The translations under genes were made by a program, and so were the position numbers. The notes under the pieces are model-generated. The model worked only from the letters and a program-made list of their open reading frames with translations. It was not told where the DNA came from and made no database searches. 64,000 nt of DNA from Lanius collurio. Taxonomy: Eukaryota > Chordata > Aves > Passeriformes > Laniidae. The stretch spans positions 21,535,573-21,599,572 of the forward strand of contig JACBWW010000017.1 in NCBI GenBank assembly GCA_020086605.1, written 5' to 3'. Shown here piece by piece: positions 29,517 to 41,621 of this stretch; position 1 is the first letter of the stretch, and the number at the start of each line of letters is the position of its first letter.

Positions 29517-30657
29517 TTCAGAGAATGTGCTGAATAAGAAGGGGCCCATCAGGATCATGGAATCCAACTCCTGGCCCTGCACAGGTCCATCTCCAAGACT
29601 CATACCATGTACCTGAGAACACTGTCCTTCCTGAACTCAGACAGGCTTGGTGCTGTGACACTTCCCTGGGAAGCCTGTTCCAGTACCCAATGCCACTCGA
29701 AGTGAAAAACCTTTTCCTAATATATAACCTAAACCTCTCCCAAGTCAGCTTCATGCTGTTTCCTCCAATTCTGACACAGGTTATGAGAGTGAAGAGTTTA
29801 GTACTTGCCCCTCGTCTTCCCCTCATGAGGAAATTGTAGACTGCAGTGAGGTCTCCCTTCAGTCTTCTCCAGGCTGAACAGACCAAGTGACCTCAGCAAT
29901 TCCCCATATGGTTTCCCCTCAAGGCCCTTCACTATCTTTGTTGCCCTCCTTTAGCACTCTCTAACAGCTTAAGGTCTTTCTTACATTGTGGCATCCAAAA
30001 CTGCACACAATATTCAAGGTGATGTCACCCCAGTGCAGAGCAGAGTGGGACAGTCCCCTCCCTTGCCCGGCTGGCAATTTGTGCCTGATGCCCCCCAGGA
30101 CACGGCTGGCCCTCCCGGCTGCCAGGACACTGCTGGCTCATTTTCAACCTTCTGTAGACCAGGACCCCCAGGTCCTTTTTCACAACACTTCTCTTCAGCC
30201 TCTCATTCCCCAGTCTGTCTGTATATCCAGGGTTGCCCCATCCCAGGTACAGAATCTGACACTTTCCCTTGTTAAACTTCATACAGTTGGTGATTGCCCA
30301 TCTCTCTAATTTGTTGATGTCTCTCTGCAGGGCCCCTTGAGGCAGTCAGCAGTTGGGAAACTTAATTAGTATCTCTGTAAGTCCTGCATCAAGGTCACTT
30401 AAGATGCTGAAGAGCACAGGGCCAAGGATGGAGCCCCGCAGAACCCCCCTAGTGACAGGTCGCCAGCCTGACATCACCCCGCTCACTGTAACCCTTTGTG
30501 CCTGACCTGCAAGCCAGTTACTCACCCATCATGTAACATAGATATCCAACTGTGTGCTGGACATTTTGTCCAGAAGGACACTATGAGAGACAGTATCAAC
30601 AGCTTTGCTCAAGTCTAAAAATATTACATCTACTGGCTTTCCTTCATCAACACTTGA
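29517..30657 (-). mobile_element. CR1 LINE, 5'-truncated copy of about 1.1 kb
   Basis: In reverse orientation this runs from the 3' end (aggatcatggaatccaactc; ctggccctgcacagg) through the 3' UTR into the C-terminal part of the LINE ORF (gaggtctcccttcagtcttc; accaggacccccaggtcctt). It then reaches the RT-proximal region (ggagccccgcagaacccccc; cagtatcaacagctttgctc). The reading frames are broken. It is the longest CR1 copy in the window and belongs to the subfamily whose 3' end carries the ccctgcacagg phrase, shared with 53913-54280 and 18151. Confidence 0.92.
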
Positions 30658-33134
30658 AGTGTGCTTGCTGCACATCAGCAGCCCAACATCCACAGGGTAA
30701 CAAGCCCACTTCCATGAGGAACATAAAAATATGAGAAGATGAATAAAAGAGGACTTTTTTTAAAAAGCACAGCACAGAGATGGCCTAAAAGCTGTTCTAC
30801 GCTACCTCCCTCAATATACATTATATAAATATATGAATAAAAGCAAAAGAAACTTAAGAGTATGAAATGGTCTAACAAATAATTAACTCTGGGAGCTTGC
30901 CACCATAAGTTATAACACAGTGCAAGAAATAAATAAAAAGAAACCTCCTCAGGTATTCTTAAGATTAAATTCACAATTGATGATGTCAGCAAACATATAA
31001 AAATGCCTTAAGCTTTACTGGCAAAGAAGCCTGTGCCTTGTTACATATGCACATGTTAGCACACGAGCAATCCATCAGTCCTTTAAACTCCTTGTGAGCT
31101 CTCGGTACTCCCCACTGTTAGATACTACACAGATACTCAGTCTTTCAAAGACTTCCATCCCTTCTAAACCAAAACAAATTTTTTCAAAAGTAACACTTCC
31201 TTCAATTTTAAACCAATATAACACAACCTACTCTGTTTTGCATTGATGCATATTTACTGTTACAATGTGACTTACTCACTATAAAAGGGCCATTATTATT
31301 TGTTACTATTGGTTACGTACCTGACTGAACAGTAAACAGATCCAAAGCGCTGAGTTCTGACCCAAAGATTATAGCACACGCACACAGAAAGAACAAAAAA
31401 GACAGCAGGTGACAAGACTCTAGAATAGGATTGTTTGGAATTATAAATGTAAAATCTCTGCCAACACCATTTTGGTTAAGCCGCTTTTTGTGTGGAACAG
31501 CAACCTGCACATGTCCTTACTCAATACGCTGATGACGGCACAGAAAAGAAATACAGCACCTATCCCAACACAATCTCGGCACCATGTTAAGAACATATTC
31601 TATGTTACAGGCTCCCCTGTATTAACACTGCTACAAGATTTTATACTGGAAGAAGCATTCTTTTTCAGTACTTGGAAGCAATAACCTCCCTAGTAAGTCA
31701 CAGACAGATGCTTAAAATAACCATATATTCATTTTTTAAAACAATTATTCATAGAACTAGGAAGATTAAAAGTGTACAAATTGTGTGGTTCTAGCCAGAC
31801 TGTTAAAGAAGAGACATTAATATCTGCTGTGCCAGCTGAATTCAAATTAACCCAATTTTTACATGTTAATTAAACCAGCTATTTTCTTCTTATTGTATTT
31901 TTGCTCCCTAAGTAGAGTAGCCTGCTAGTGATTCCCAACAGATCTATTCTAACAACGACGTATTCATTTACTTCTATTATGACCATACAATACAGTAACT
32001 GAGCAGTAATTTTTCAGTCAATTACACGTGTGATTCTTAATGCTTAAAGATGCTGAAATAATGTGTACTACATAGCCATATGCTCACTTCTCTATACTGC
32101 ACAAGGGTAGTTGCCTGGGTAACACATTTTCTCTCTGGTTTAGCATCACCCTTTTGGGTTTAGCATAACCCTTCAGTGAATATCATTAGGTGTCATTAAA
32201 CAGCACATATTAACATGGACTTCAATATACTACTTAAGAGTTATTTTATATACCTAAACAAGTAGTCATTTATGTAACAAAAGCAGAGAAAAACCTAGTG
32301 ATTTTAACAGCATAAGGAGAGGAAGCTGAAATGTTTACAATATTTTATTTCAGTTTTGAAGATATTCCACCCAAGTAAATCGAAGTCTTCCTTCACCTTC
32401 ACATCCTCATTATCAGTGCCAATACTGCACGATTTATTCAGGAAGGCTCAAATCTTGATATTTTAAAAGTATCCACATATAAGAGCACCAGTCCAAACAG
32501 AACAACTGGGTATGGTGCAGCAAAACCACTACTTACTACTCTCTCCTTTCTTCCATGCTCACACCCATGGTACCTGGACACGCCATAGACACGACACATT
32601 TCCACCAGAGAAAGTCTGCATGTAGCCATGCAAAGAAAGAAGCCATTACCTGCTGTAATAGTACATACAAATTCAATGATGAAGAGGTTTTCTTCAGAAA
32701 TCAATGCAGATGTTTTTACTGTATCAGCAATTTAAACATGGTAACATAATGGGACACAAATTGAAGCTACATCTATTATTTTACACTGCAAGCTAGGTAA
32801 ACTAAGTATAGTGTAAATTGGTGCATTAGAGGATAAATTTATATCCAATAATAATGGAAAATGCTGGCATTTCCAAGTGTTATTTTTGAACACTTTGTCC
32901 TTTCTAAAAATAAAGCATATGGTATTTTTCAGTAAAGTGTTAGTTACTACAGTCCAAACAGAGACGTGCAGTAAATACTTATTTTGTTAGGCAGATGTTT
33001 AAAAGTACAACAAAAATCTGAAAAATAATATTACAGTAGGCAGGTTGGAAAATGCCTGGCCTGTTGCCAATAGGCCTTGAGAAAACTACTGTATTTTGAG
33101 AAAATTTCTGATCCAGCTGAGGCCAAATGAAGCC

Positions 33135-33138
<4 letters not shown>

Positions 33139-33180
<42 letters not shown>
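33139..33180. repeat. 42-nt poly(T) homopolymer
   Basis: Forty-two consecutive T residues occur in intron 3 (poly(A) in the SLC25A13 transcript). No AATAAA signal or target-site duplication is evident beside it, so a retroposed-tail origin is not supported by what I can see. Its exact length may be unreliable, since long homopolymers are hard to sequence. Confidence 0.97.
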
Positions 33181-33181
<1 letters not shown>

Positions 33182-35932
33182 AACCAAGATTAGGAGTGAG
33201 AGGCTTAAGGCCAGGAACCAGCTCTTCAATCTGTTTCACACAAACAACCACACAATATAACACTTATTAAAATCTGTGTTATTACCAGTCAACTACTTTG
33301 AAAGGTTTGTCAGGCCATCAGCAAGAAAAGTATCTCCTTTTCTTAGAGGAAACTTAAAAACATGCCTCCATAAGAGAACAGCAGGAAAGCCCACTGTAAA
33401 ATAAACCTCTGCCCTGGCTTAAGATGGAGGCAAAACTTGCTCCCATGGCAACGGATATTCATTGAACAACAGAGTATGCCTTAAGAGGTCTTGTATGTTT
33501 GTCACAACAGTAGCTCATGTAGACCCTCAAGTCCTTAATCTCTGATAATGTAGGAATTGGGCAAGACTTACACGAGATTTTGTCTACAGTAACCACTGTG
33601 AGACTGCTTGTAAGAGTTACAGTTCTTTCCATTTCACGCTCATAACTTCTTCAGTTCTTGGGTAAGAAACTCTTTGCCCATCATATATGCCCTGCTCATG
33701 AGACAGAAGTTCTTGTGCTGCCTGCCTTTCACCTGTGTACTTACCCAGTTTAGTATTTCACACTGATTATACTTGGTACATATACTGAACTTGTCACCAA
33801 AATCAGAAAGAATTAAAAAGCACTCTAAAGAGTGCTCAGACCCTTTTAGTAACAAGTGGTCATGTTCACCAGTCATGAACAACAGCTGCTTCTTCAGAGC
33901 AGAAGAGGGATCCAAGATGGTGGATAAATGCTTCTGGAAATATCCTAGCAGTATTTTCAGAACTGCAGTATTTCAAGTTGCTAACATGATAACAAAATTA
34001 ACTTGTCCTTGCTCCTGCAAGATACCTTCTACTTTATAACAGAAATAATGCTAAATTACAGAACAGACTCTCATGACCTTAAACACGTGTAAGTCTCTAA
34101 ACATTGACAAGCCTATTAAAAATAAACACCAACAAAAGCTGGTTTGTGCTTCACTGTAAAACTGGCAGTTCTGGACTGTCAGGTTGGCAGTAATCAATAG
34201 GAGAAGACCAGTAGTCCTGTTGCTGTCTCTAGGAGATTTCATGACAGGAACCAAAAAGCAGTTGACCCTTGCCTCAAATGATCACTCTGCAAATTACTTA
34301 AAACACCAGGAGAACAAGGTACAAATGCTGAGCTACGTGGCAAAAAATGCTACAATGCCACGTTAGAGAGAGACAGATGCTAATCACTTTCCAAACCTTC
34401 TCCATTCTTTCACATACTAGCTAAACAGGAAGACAGCCTGAATACCAGAAGAGACTCTCCACAGACACGTTATGAACTGTCACTGCACAGTGTGGATTAC
34501 AGAACCAATCCCTACCCACAGCAGAAAGCAGCAATTAGAAGCCTCAATACTACACCGCAAAACTCTTACAAGATCACGCCAAGTTATGAAATCCCAACTT
34601 GTCAACAAGTTCACATAGGCTAGAGTTTTACATTTTGTTCTTCCTGACACCAGCTTCTGTTTGTGAGGGAGATCCAAATCACAAGGTATGGATTATGTTT
34701 TCAATCTTCTTATTACAAAACGGATTTGTAGCCATGTAATTTGGAAAACGCTGGTTTTGCAGGCATCAAACCAAGGGAAGAAATCTGAGAAATGCTTAAC
34801 ATTTTCAGTCAAACACTATCTGAAGCCATGGCCTTCTTGATGCCGTCAATGTTACCAACACAACCCTTAACAGTGTTGTTTTACTGGGGCAGCACTCATC
34901 ACATTAACTCATCAGCAAGGTTTAAGGTGTCCAGCTGCCAAATGTATGAGATTGGCTGAACACAAAAGACAGTACAGAAAGTACTGCAAAACTTCTCAGT
35001 TATGCCTGCATCTGTTCCCTAGGAAGACTGCATTCTCTAGTCATGCTTTGTTTATCTCACATTTTATTCTCCGCAACCACTGATATGAGTCATGCCTGAA
35101 GTTTTCTGGTTTCTAAAAATGCCACAACTACACACTTGAAGTCCGTAGCTAATTATTCTCCAGTTTCTCTAAGGACACTTTAAAGGGAGTGTTCAACAAA
35201 TGCATTCATATGGGTGAAGAGACAGCTTGCCTGGGCAAGTACCAAAAGCAAAAGCTAGGATTTCATTAAAGTAGGGTGAAGGAAGATGGAAGGGTAGCTA
35301 ATCTTGCCTATTGGCAAAGTCAGCCTTTCAAATGCAAACCATGTGCAACCAACTTCACTGCTGTCTTCCCAAGATTGCAGAGTGGCTCCATAAATACCTT
35401 AGGTGCTCCTCCTCCCTCTTGAAATAAAAACACAGCGGCAAAAAACCTTTCACAGTGCCATGGCAAAACAAAGCAGGGGCACTTTTTTCTAGGATCTCTT
35501 CCTACACCATCTAAACTTATTTTGGATTTCTATTTGAATGTGTTTGTGACAGATACATAAAGTAAACAGAGACAGAAAGACTCAGGGAAGGAAAGACAAG
35601 CAGGAGTTAAGGGAGACAGCCAACAAACATGAAAGGTTCCACGAAATAAAAATACATAGTAGACAGAAAATGGTTTGCACCGCTAAACGGTAGGTGCAGT
35701 TGAAAACATTGTTTCCACTCTTTTCACTTAAAAGATACTGTATTCCTTTATGGATCCACAGGGGAAAACTAAACAAAATAACCCCCCACCACTCTTCAAG
35801 GATCAGACTGTTTTGAAAAAATGGTTTTTTATTTTTTAAATGAACAACAGAAAAAGAAAAAAAATAAACCAATCAAATACAAATCCTCCCCACCCCCCCA
35901 AACCAAAAACAAATCCACAAAAAACCACTTAC

Positions 35933-36075
35933 CCATCTTTTGTCTGATCCACCACACCTGCAAGGAGCTGTACAGTGCTTGTATTAGGCAAACCATCTCC
36001 AATTATCTTCAGGTACCGTGTGACGAAGTCATTAGGAGACATGAAGAATTCTCCATTCTTCTCCACACTTGCATA
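35933..36075 (-). CDS. SLC25A13: SLC25A13 exon 3 (citrin residues 24-71, first half of the Ca2+-binding loop)
   Basis: This 143-nt exon starts in phase 0 with [21 protein letters not shown] and ends GVVDQTKDG, with two bases of the Gly-71 codon on this side. It covers EF-hand 1 and the beginning of EF-hand 2, the only hand that binds Ca2+ in citrin/aralar structures. The ligands Asp66, Thr68 and Asp70 are present in DQTKD. The middle segment ([18 protein letters not shown]) is the least similar part to human citrin. The acceptor is catttaacag and the donor GATGG|gtaagtgg, a strong consensus. The exon lies between a 4.6-kb intron 2 and a 7.7-kb intron 3. Confidence 0.96.
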
Positions 36076-39000
36076 CTGTTAAATGAATACAATATTTAGT
36101 GCCTCAAAATATCCTTCTCCAGGCATTTATTACCCTCACCCATAGCTTCCAACCACAAGCAGGTCTCTGGTACAGCAGATGACAGTTCTGCTCCAGTGAA
36201 CCTACAGCCTAGACTCAAACAGGAAACAGTAAGAGAGGAGTACTCAGGCAGCTGAAGGCTTGGCATCCCAGACAACAAATGGCAGATATACGAACAATTT
36301 CTCCATAGCAGTCTAGAAATGCTCCATACTGGATATGTTTTTGAAGCAGAAAAAGAAGCACAAGCTCATTTGCAAGCATGTATGTGGCATCTCAGGCCCA
36401 CTGAAACTTTGACAGCAATAGGGTACTGCAGCATATCTTATTTATCTGTAGCCCTTCTACTTTGGGATGAGAAGGCAGGGTTGTTACACCCGCAAAATGC
36501 CAGAGGAGCAAATTATCCCGCAGGAACGTCCACCTGGGGGTGCTGTTTTGAAGAACTCAACTGCATCACCTGCAGCCGTGGCTGGTCCGTAAGGAAAGGA
36601 GAACCTACAGGTAACTCCTCCTTGGTTGAAGTGCTGAAAGGATGCCAAAGAACAGCATTTACAGAACAATGTAACAAAAACCCACGAACTTTGACAACTC
36701 AGCACACTGCAGAAATAAGACAAGAGTTCTGATACCTGCCATACATTATCCCTGCTTTACACACAGTTACTGGCACACTACTCCAGAAAACAGCTATTGA
36801 CAGTCCCAAGCATATTTGCTCCCAGCAGAAGAAGCCTCCAGTAATATGTTATGAATAAAAGTAATATTAACATTTTTGAAGATAATATCTAAATAAATAA
36901 ATAAAATCCCTTCTATTAACACCTCTACCCTCATTCCTAGGTGATTCCTCAAATTTTAAAGTCCTCATTTTCTGCAGAAGGTCAGATTTGAAATCAACCC
37001 TAAAGAACGTATTTTAAGACAATAAAAAGGATAAGGACAATCATTAAGAGGAAAAGAAATCCTAGGCAACATTTGCAGAACCATGTTTTAGCTTTAAGGG
37101 AAGCAGGGCTATCTTGGGATAGCAAATGTGCACTGAGAGCAGAAAAGAAACTGCTAATTTCTTTTTTTTTTCTTTTTAAGGCAAGGTGGGATGATAAACT
37201 ATTGTTGCAGTTCCCCACAGAGCATTATCCACACTAAAGTAATAAATAAATTGGATGCCTATCGCTATTTTGCACTGTACTTCAAAGACATGTTTTCTTT
37301 CACATTACTGTGGCTCTGCTAAGGGACGAAAACTGCCAGTTTTCATTTCATACTGGCGCCTGCAGCGTACTGTTATACCTGCTGTAGGCATATAACTCTC
37401 AGAGGGATGCCAAAGTGTTACAGTAAGTAGATTATTTCCTTTAGTGCTATATAAATACCATTTTCAGCTACAGCAATATCTTCAAGAAACAAGGCTTCAG
37501 AGAAGCAAGCCCAAACAAAACGTAACTCGCTTTGGCATCTCTATATTGGTTAGCGCTAAAGGATTCCTGTCTCAATAGACACTGTAACACAAGCTTTCTA
37601 GCTGCTACACTGCAAGGAATTTTGAATTGTATACTTTTATAAGAACTAACAGATCAATTGATTTCAATGTAATCATTTGCAGAAAGACAGCATCCTTCAG
37701 AATCCCAGCCTCAGAAACTTTTAACACAGCTGCTATTGAGAAACAAATCAAATAAGTCAGACAGCCTATGCGTCTGTATTTCTTTTTTTTCATCCAGGCT
37801 AACCCCCTGCTAGGGCACTCAATAACAGAAAACAGCACAAGGTTTCAGTGTCCCCCTGTTTCTTGTCATTGTGATTTACTCAAGTGTATTTGAAATCCAA
37901 TCACGTACTCTATACTACATATAGAAAATGACCTTGAAAAATGTCAGCTTGATCACTTTGACTAAAATCTAATCTCTTAGGGTTATGTTAGAAGACTCAG
38001 AAGAAGTACTCTTGGAAATTATCATCACAAAAAGAAAAAAAAATACACTCTATTCGTTTTGGAGGAGCAACATTTAAAAATTGTTTCTTTACAATTTTAT
38101 TTCCCCCCACTCCGACAACTATATCCAAAGAGAATTTGATATTATACAATAGTACTTAATGGCTTTTTGGTAACTTATTTACATACATTTTAGATAGTCA
38201 AGTAATAACAAGTTTAACCCCATTTAAAGTAAGATTTGCAAACATTCTCCTGGGGATTTGGCATATTAAATATGCTAAAAGTTGACTGCAATCAACTGCA
38301 TTTAAACTGATAGTTTCATATTTATTTCTACACTGTGGGTACCATTCCTACATGGCAATCATATTTTTTAGTTCTTAATTGAAGTAGGAAAGAATGGTTG
38401 TCAAATTATTTTTTAAGTGAGCATTCCACAATCTGCAGAAGCAACTGTATTGGCTTCACCACTTAAAATAGTTTAGAGAAGCCTGATTAACACTCTGGCT
38501 ATCACTTATCTGTAGAGCATGAAACAACATAACACATTCACTCATCATTTTTCCTTCTTGGGAGTAAGCACCACGACAATTCTGCATTACACTGAACAAA
38601 ATATTTAGCTCATATTTAATTACTCCACTTTACTGGGATCCCTTCTTTTTAGTGTAAGGGGAAGTAAAAGAGGAAGAAAAAGAACTCAGAGGTGTTCACA
38701 CATTTAGTGTGCTCAAGTATGACCCATTCAATCCATCAAATCAGAAGGTTGTCAGTAGCTACAACCTTCAGAAATGCAAGAGATGAATACCCACAAGCAG
38801 GCAGGAAACAATTTTCACACTATTCTCAGCAAACCAACTAACCAACCTTCCCACTCTCCAACTGAGGATTATCTCATAGTTCAGAAAGGATCAGGCTTCT
38901 CTCTAATGTGTTTATTTCCTTCCTCAATGCTACTATCTTCTCAGGTCAGTGTCCCACTCCTTGTCTGCCTTTTCTGCTGCTGTGCTCCTGCTCTTCATGT

Positions 39001-39531
39001 ATTTTCCTCTGTAAATCACATTAAAACCTTCTTTTTCAAGAGCCTTTTTGCTCTCCTGACAGATACAAGCTCCAGGACTTAATAAGTTAAATCCTAGCTT
39101 TCTCAACTGAAAATCTGATTCCAGAGCTATAAATACTGACAGTATATGATAAAACTATAAATACTGGCAATATACTTTGTGACACCTACACATCTTGTTA
39201 ATAATAGCTCACAAGGGACAATGGAAAAAATACCAAGAACTACATGAAGAGTGAGGCATGATGCTGGAGAAAGCAAAGGTGGAGGGAAGAAACTGGAAAG
39301 GTATGAGTTCTCTTAGGCCCTCAACACCTCCATAAAAGTAGTTCAGATACAACAGCTCTCTAATATCACTGTGGCATCTACCTGGTACCTATTCTTTAGG
39401 ACCAAAAATTTTTGTACTCTTTTTTTCTAATACCAGAAAACCAAACTTACCCAGACACTGTAATAATAAATCTTAGGAAGGCTACAAATCATTATTTAAA
39501 TTTAGGAAATCGGTCAAAGAAAGCCAGTTTC

Positions 39532-40075
39532 ACAAAATCACAAAACAGTTTGGCTTGGAAAAGAACTTAAATATCATCCAGTTCCTACCTCCCTGCCATA
39601 GGCACATACAAGTTCCATCACACCAGGCTACTCAAAACCTCATCCAATCTGGCCTTGAACACTTCCAGGGATGGGGCACCCACAATTTCTCTGGGCAAGC
39701 TATTCTGGGGTTTCACCACCCTCACAGTAAGAGTTTTCTTTCTTACTTCCTTAATCTAAACCTACTCTCTTTCAGTTTAAAGTCATTCCCTCTTATCCTA
39801 TCACTACATGTTCTTGTAAAACATCCCTATACTTCTAAAATGTCCCTCTCCAGATTACTTGTAGGCTCCACTGAGGTACTGAAAGGCTGCAGTAAGCTCT
39901 CCCTGGAGCCATCTCTTCTCCAGGCTGAAAAATCCCAACTCTCAGTCTGTCTTCACAGTAAAGGTGCTCCAGCACTCTGATTGTCTTTGGGACCCTCCTC
40001 TGGACTAGTTCACATCCTTCTTATGTTGGGAGCCCCAGAGCAGGATGCAGCACTGCAGGTGGAGGTCCCACAAGA
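39532..40075 (-). mobile_element. CR1 LINE 3' fragment
   Basis: On the plus strand, in CR1 3'-to-5' order: aaatcacaaaacagtttggc, ttccagggatggggcaccca, tctctgggcaagctattctg, taatctaaacctactctctt, ttctccaggctgaaaaatcc, gaccctcctctggac, agagcaggatgcagcactgc. It is related to the 13426 copy rather than the ccctgcacagg subfamily. The 141-residue frame at 39555-39980 is a by-product of this repeat. Confidence 0.9.
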
Positions 40076-40202
40076 AAGGAGTAGTGTTTCCAACAAAACA
40101 CTAAAGCACGCTTCTCTCAAGCATATAAGCAAGTATGTGAGTCATTTCTTTACTTGTATGCTTTCCACAGCATGCCAACAGAGAAGGAATTTCAGTTATC
40201 AT

Positions 40203-40260
40203 CTATAAATATTAATATATTATATATAATATATTATAAATAAATATAAATAATAAATAT
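40203..40260. repeat. A/T-only palindromic low-complexity patch
   Basis: This 58-bp run of A and T contains overlapping self-complementary tatatataatatattata-type words. It may be a decayed TA microsatellite. Confidence 0.9.
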
Positions 40261-40691
40261 GGCCAGCACTTTACAAGGTGATCTACCCAACACTTCTACA
40301 AATTAGAGAAGCAGAGAGAACCCTAAAGGAAGAAAGAATGCAAGGACAGAAGAAGAAAGTTTACCAAATCATCTAACAGTAAGATGTCTACACGAACACT
40401 TTACCACATGTAGGAACAATACTGAAACTCCCACCACATTCTCTGAACAATGTGGGTTTTTTCTAAGATAGCAATACTTCTTCTGAGTCAATACAATAAT
40501 CACTCAGGAATATATCTGACTTCTTGGTGAGCATTGTTCAATTCTGATAATGGTATTTAAGTCTAACATGGTAATAATACGGTGAATGATTAATGGTTGG
40601 AAAAAACTATCAAGAGTTGTATGCCGCAATAATAGAGAAAAAGATATGAAAAATTTAAGCAGAAAGAGTAAAATATTTACTTTACACGTAC

Positions 40692-40745
40692 CTTCAAAAA
40701 TATTGTTTTCAACTCAGCTGGATCAGCTCTTTTGGTTAGAGCCAC
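40692..40745 (-). CDS. SLC25A13: SLC25A13 exon 2 (citrin residues 6-23)
   Basis: On the minus strand this 54-nt, phase 0-0 exon encodes VALTKRADPAELKTIFLK, which differs from human citrin by one conservative change (Arg to Lys). It forms the start of the first helix of the N-terminal EF-hand domain. The acceptor reads ttacttgtag and the donor AAG|gtacgtg. The pyrimidine tract before the acceptor is poor, but a TACTAAT branch-site match lies about 20 nt upstream. The exon is too short for ORF-length filters and was found by matching the protein. Exon 1, which should supply MAAAK, was not found in the downstream 23 kb. Confidence 0.93.
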
Positions 40746-40765
40746 CTACAAGTAAATATAATTAC

Positions 40766-40772
40766 ATTAGTA
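40766..40772 (-). promoter_or_regulatory. Predicted splice branch site for exon 2
   Basis: The minus strand reads TACTAAT, a near-perfect branch-point consensus. The likely branch adenosine is about 22 nt upstream of the exon 2 acceptor. The stretch between it and the AG (aattatatttacttg) is A/T-mixed rather than pyrimidine-rich, so this motif may compensate for a weak tract. The assignment is by sequence match only. Confidence 0.5.
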
Positions 40773-41547
40773 TGCATAACTTATACTAAAGATTTCAAAG
40801 TGTCACTTAACAACACAAACACAAACAACAGAATGAGTGATGAAAAGAAATGTTCACCTTAGATAAATTAGGTATTGCTTTAGCTGGTCATGCTTATTTT
40901 ATCCATTTCACATTTACATAAGGTTATTCAACATTATTGTTCTGCTTTCCTTATGCAACCGTGCAACTCTTAAACAAGCACACATTAACAAGTCCTAAAG
41001 ACATTGAAGAACCAAATCTTTGTAACATACCTCTCTGCTGAGATTCAGCATTATACCGTCTTTACCATACACATTTACACTTCTAGCACCTTTCACCTAA
41101 GGATTTCTGAGTACCATAACGCAGTTCACAACTGATAAAGAGCAAGAATGAAATACTCATACTCACAAACTCGTTCAAGAAATCAGCTCCATAAAAGATA
41201 GAATTTCAATGTAATTATTTGGTTTATTACTTACACCATTTTAAGCTTAAGTGTAGATCCTTTTAATGAGGTGAATTCAAAAAGCAGAGTATCTAGATTT
41301 TTCTGCAGATCAAATGAAGCAGTTCCAACTACAATCTAAGTTATATTTATCACCACAAACCCAATGTAATCAGATTTTTTTTTTTCAAAACACCGAATCA
41401 AAAAATATTCAGCCTACTGTGGAGTAAGTCCATCAGTATTATCCTGGTGGATATACTATATAATCCTTTTGCTGCTTTTGGCAGCAAGTGGATTCGTCCC
41501 CTCAGTCTGTGCCTACTATAGTTTCCCCTTCCTTCTTTGGGATACTT

Positions 41548-41621
41548 TGATAAAATCTTGTTTGCTGGCATTATAACCCTCATCTGATAAAATCTTGTCT
41601 GCTGGCATAATAACCCTCATC
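41548..41621. repeat. 37-bp tandem duplication, two units
   Basis: The unit starting tgataaaatcttgt and ending ataaccctcatc occurs at 41548-41584 and 41585-41621 with two substitutions. A partial third start (tgataa) follows. The duplication is recent but slightly diverged. Confidence 0.95.

Larger units (their letters stand above)
28251..35932 (-). other. Intron 3 (7682 bp)
   Basis: The intron splits the Ca2+-binding loop of EF-hand 2 between exons 3 and 4. It holds one long CR1 fragment (29517-30657) and a 42-nt poly(T) (33139-33180). The rest, 28251-29516, 30658-33138 and 33181-35932, shows no recognisable feature. Confidence 0.85.
36076..40691 (-). other. Intron 2 (4616 bp)
   Basis: The intron lies between exons 2 and 3. 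It carries a CR1 fragment (39532-40075), an A/T-rich palindromic patch (40203-40260) and a short AAAT run near 36890. The 137-residue frame at 36319-36732 shows no recognisable domain. Nothing else was identified. Confidence 0.85.

Noticed and set aside
29518..30309. Frames of 85-122 residues on both strands
   Set aside because: They lie wholly within a reverse-oriented CR1 copy.
36319..36732. 137-residue plus-strand frame near exon 3
   Set aside because: It is antisense to SLC25A13 and has no recognisable homology, and an overlapping minus-strand frame covers the same bases. Treated as chance.
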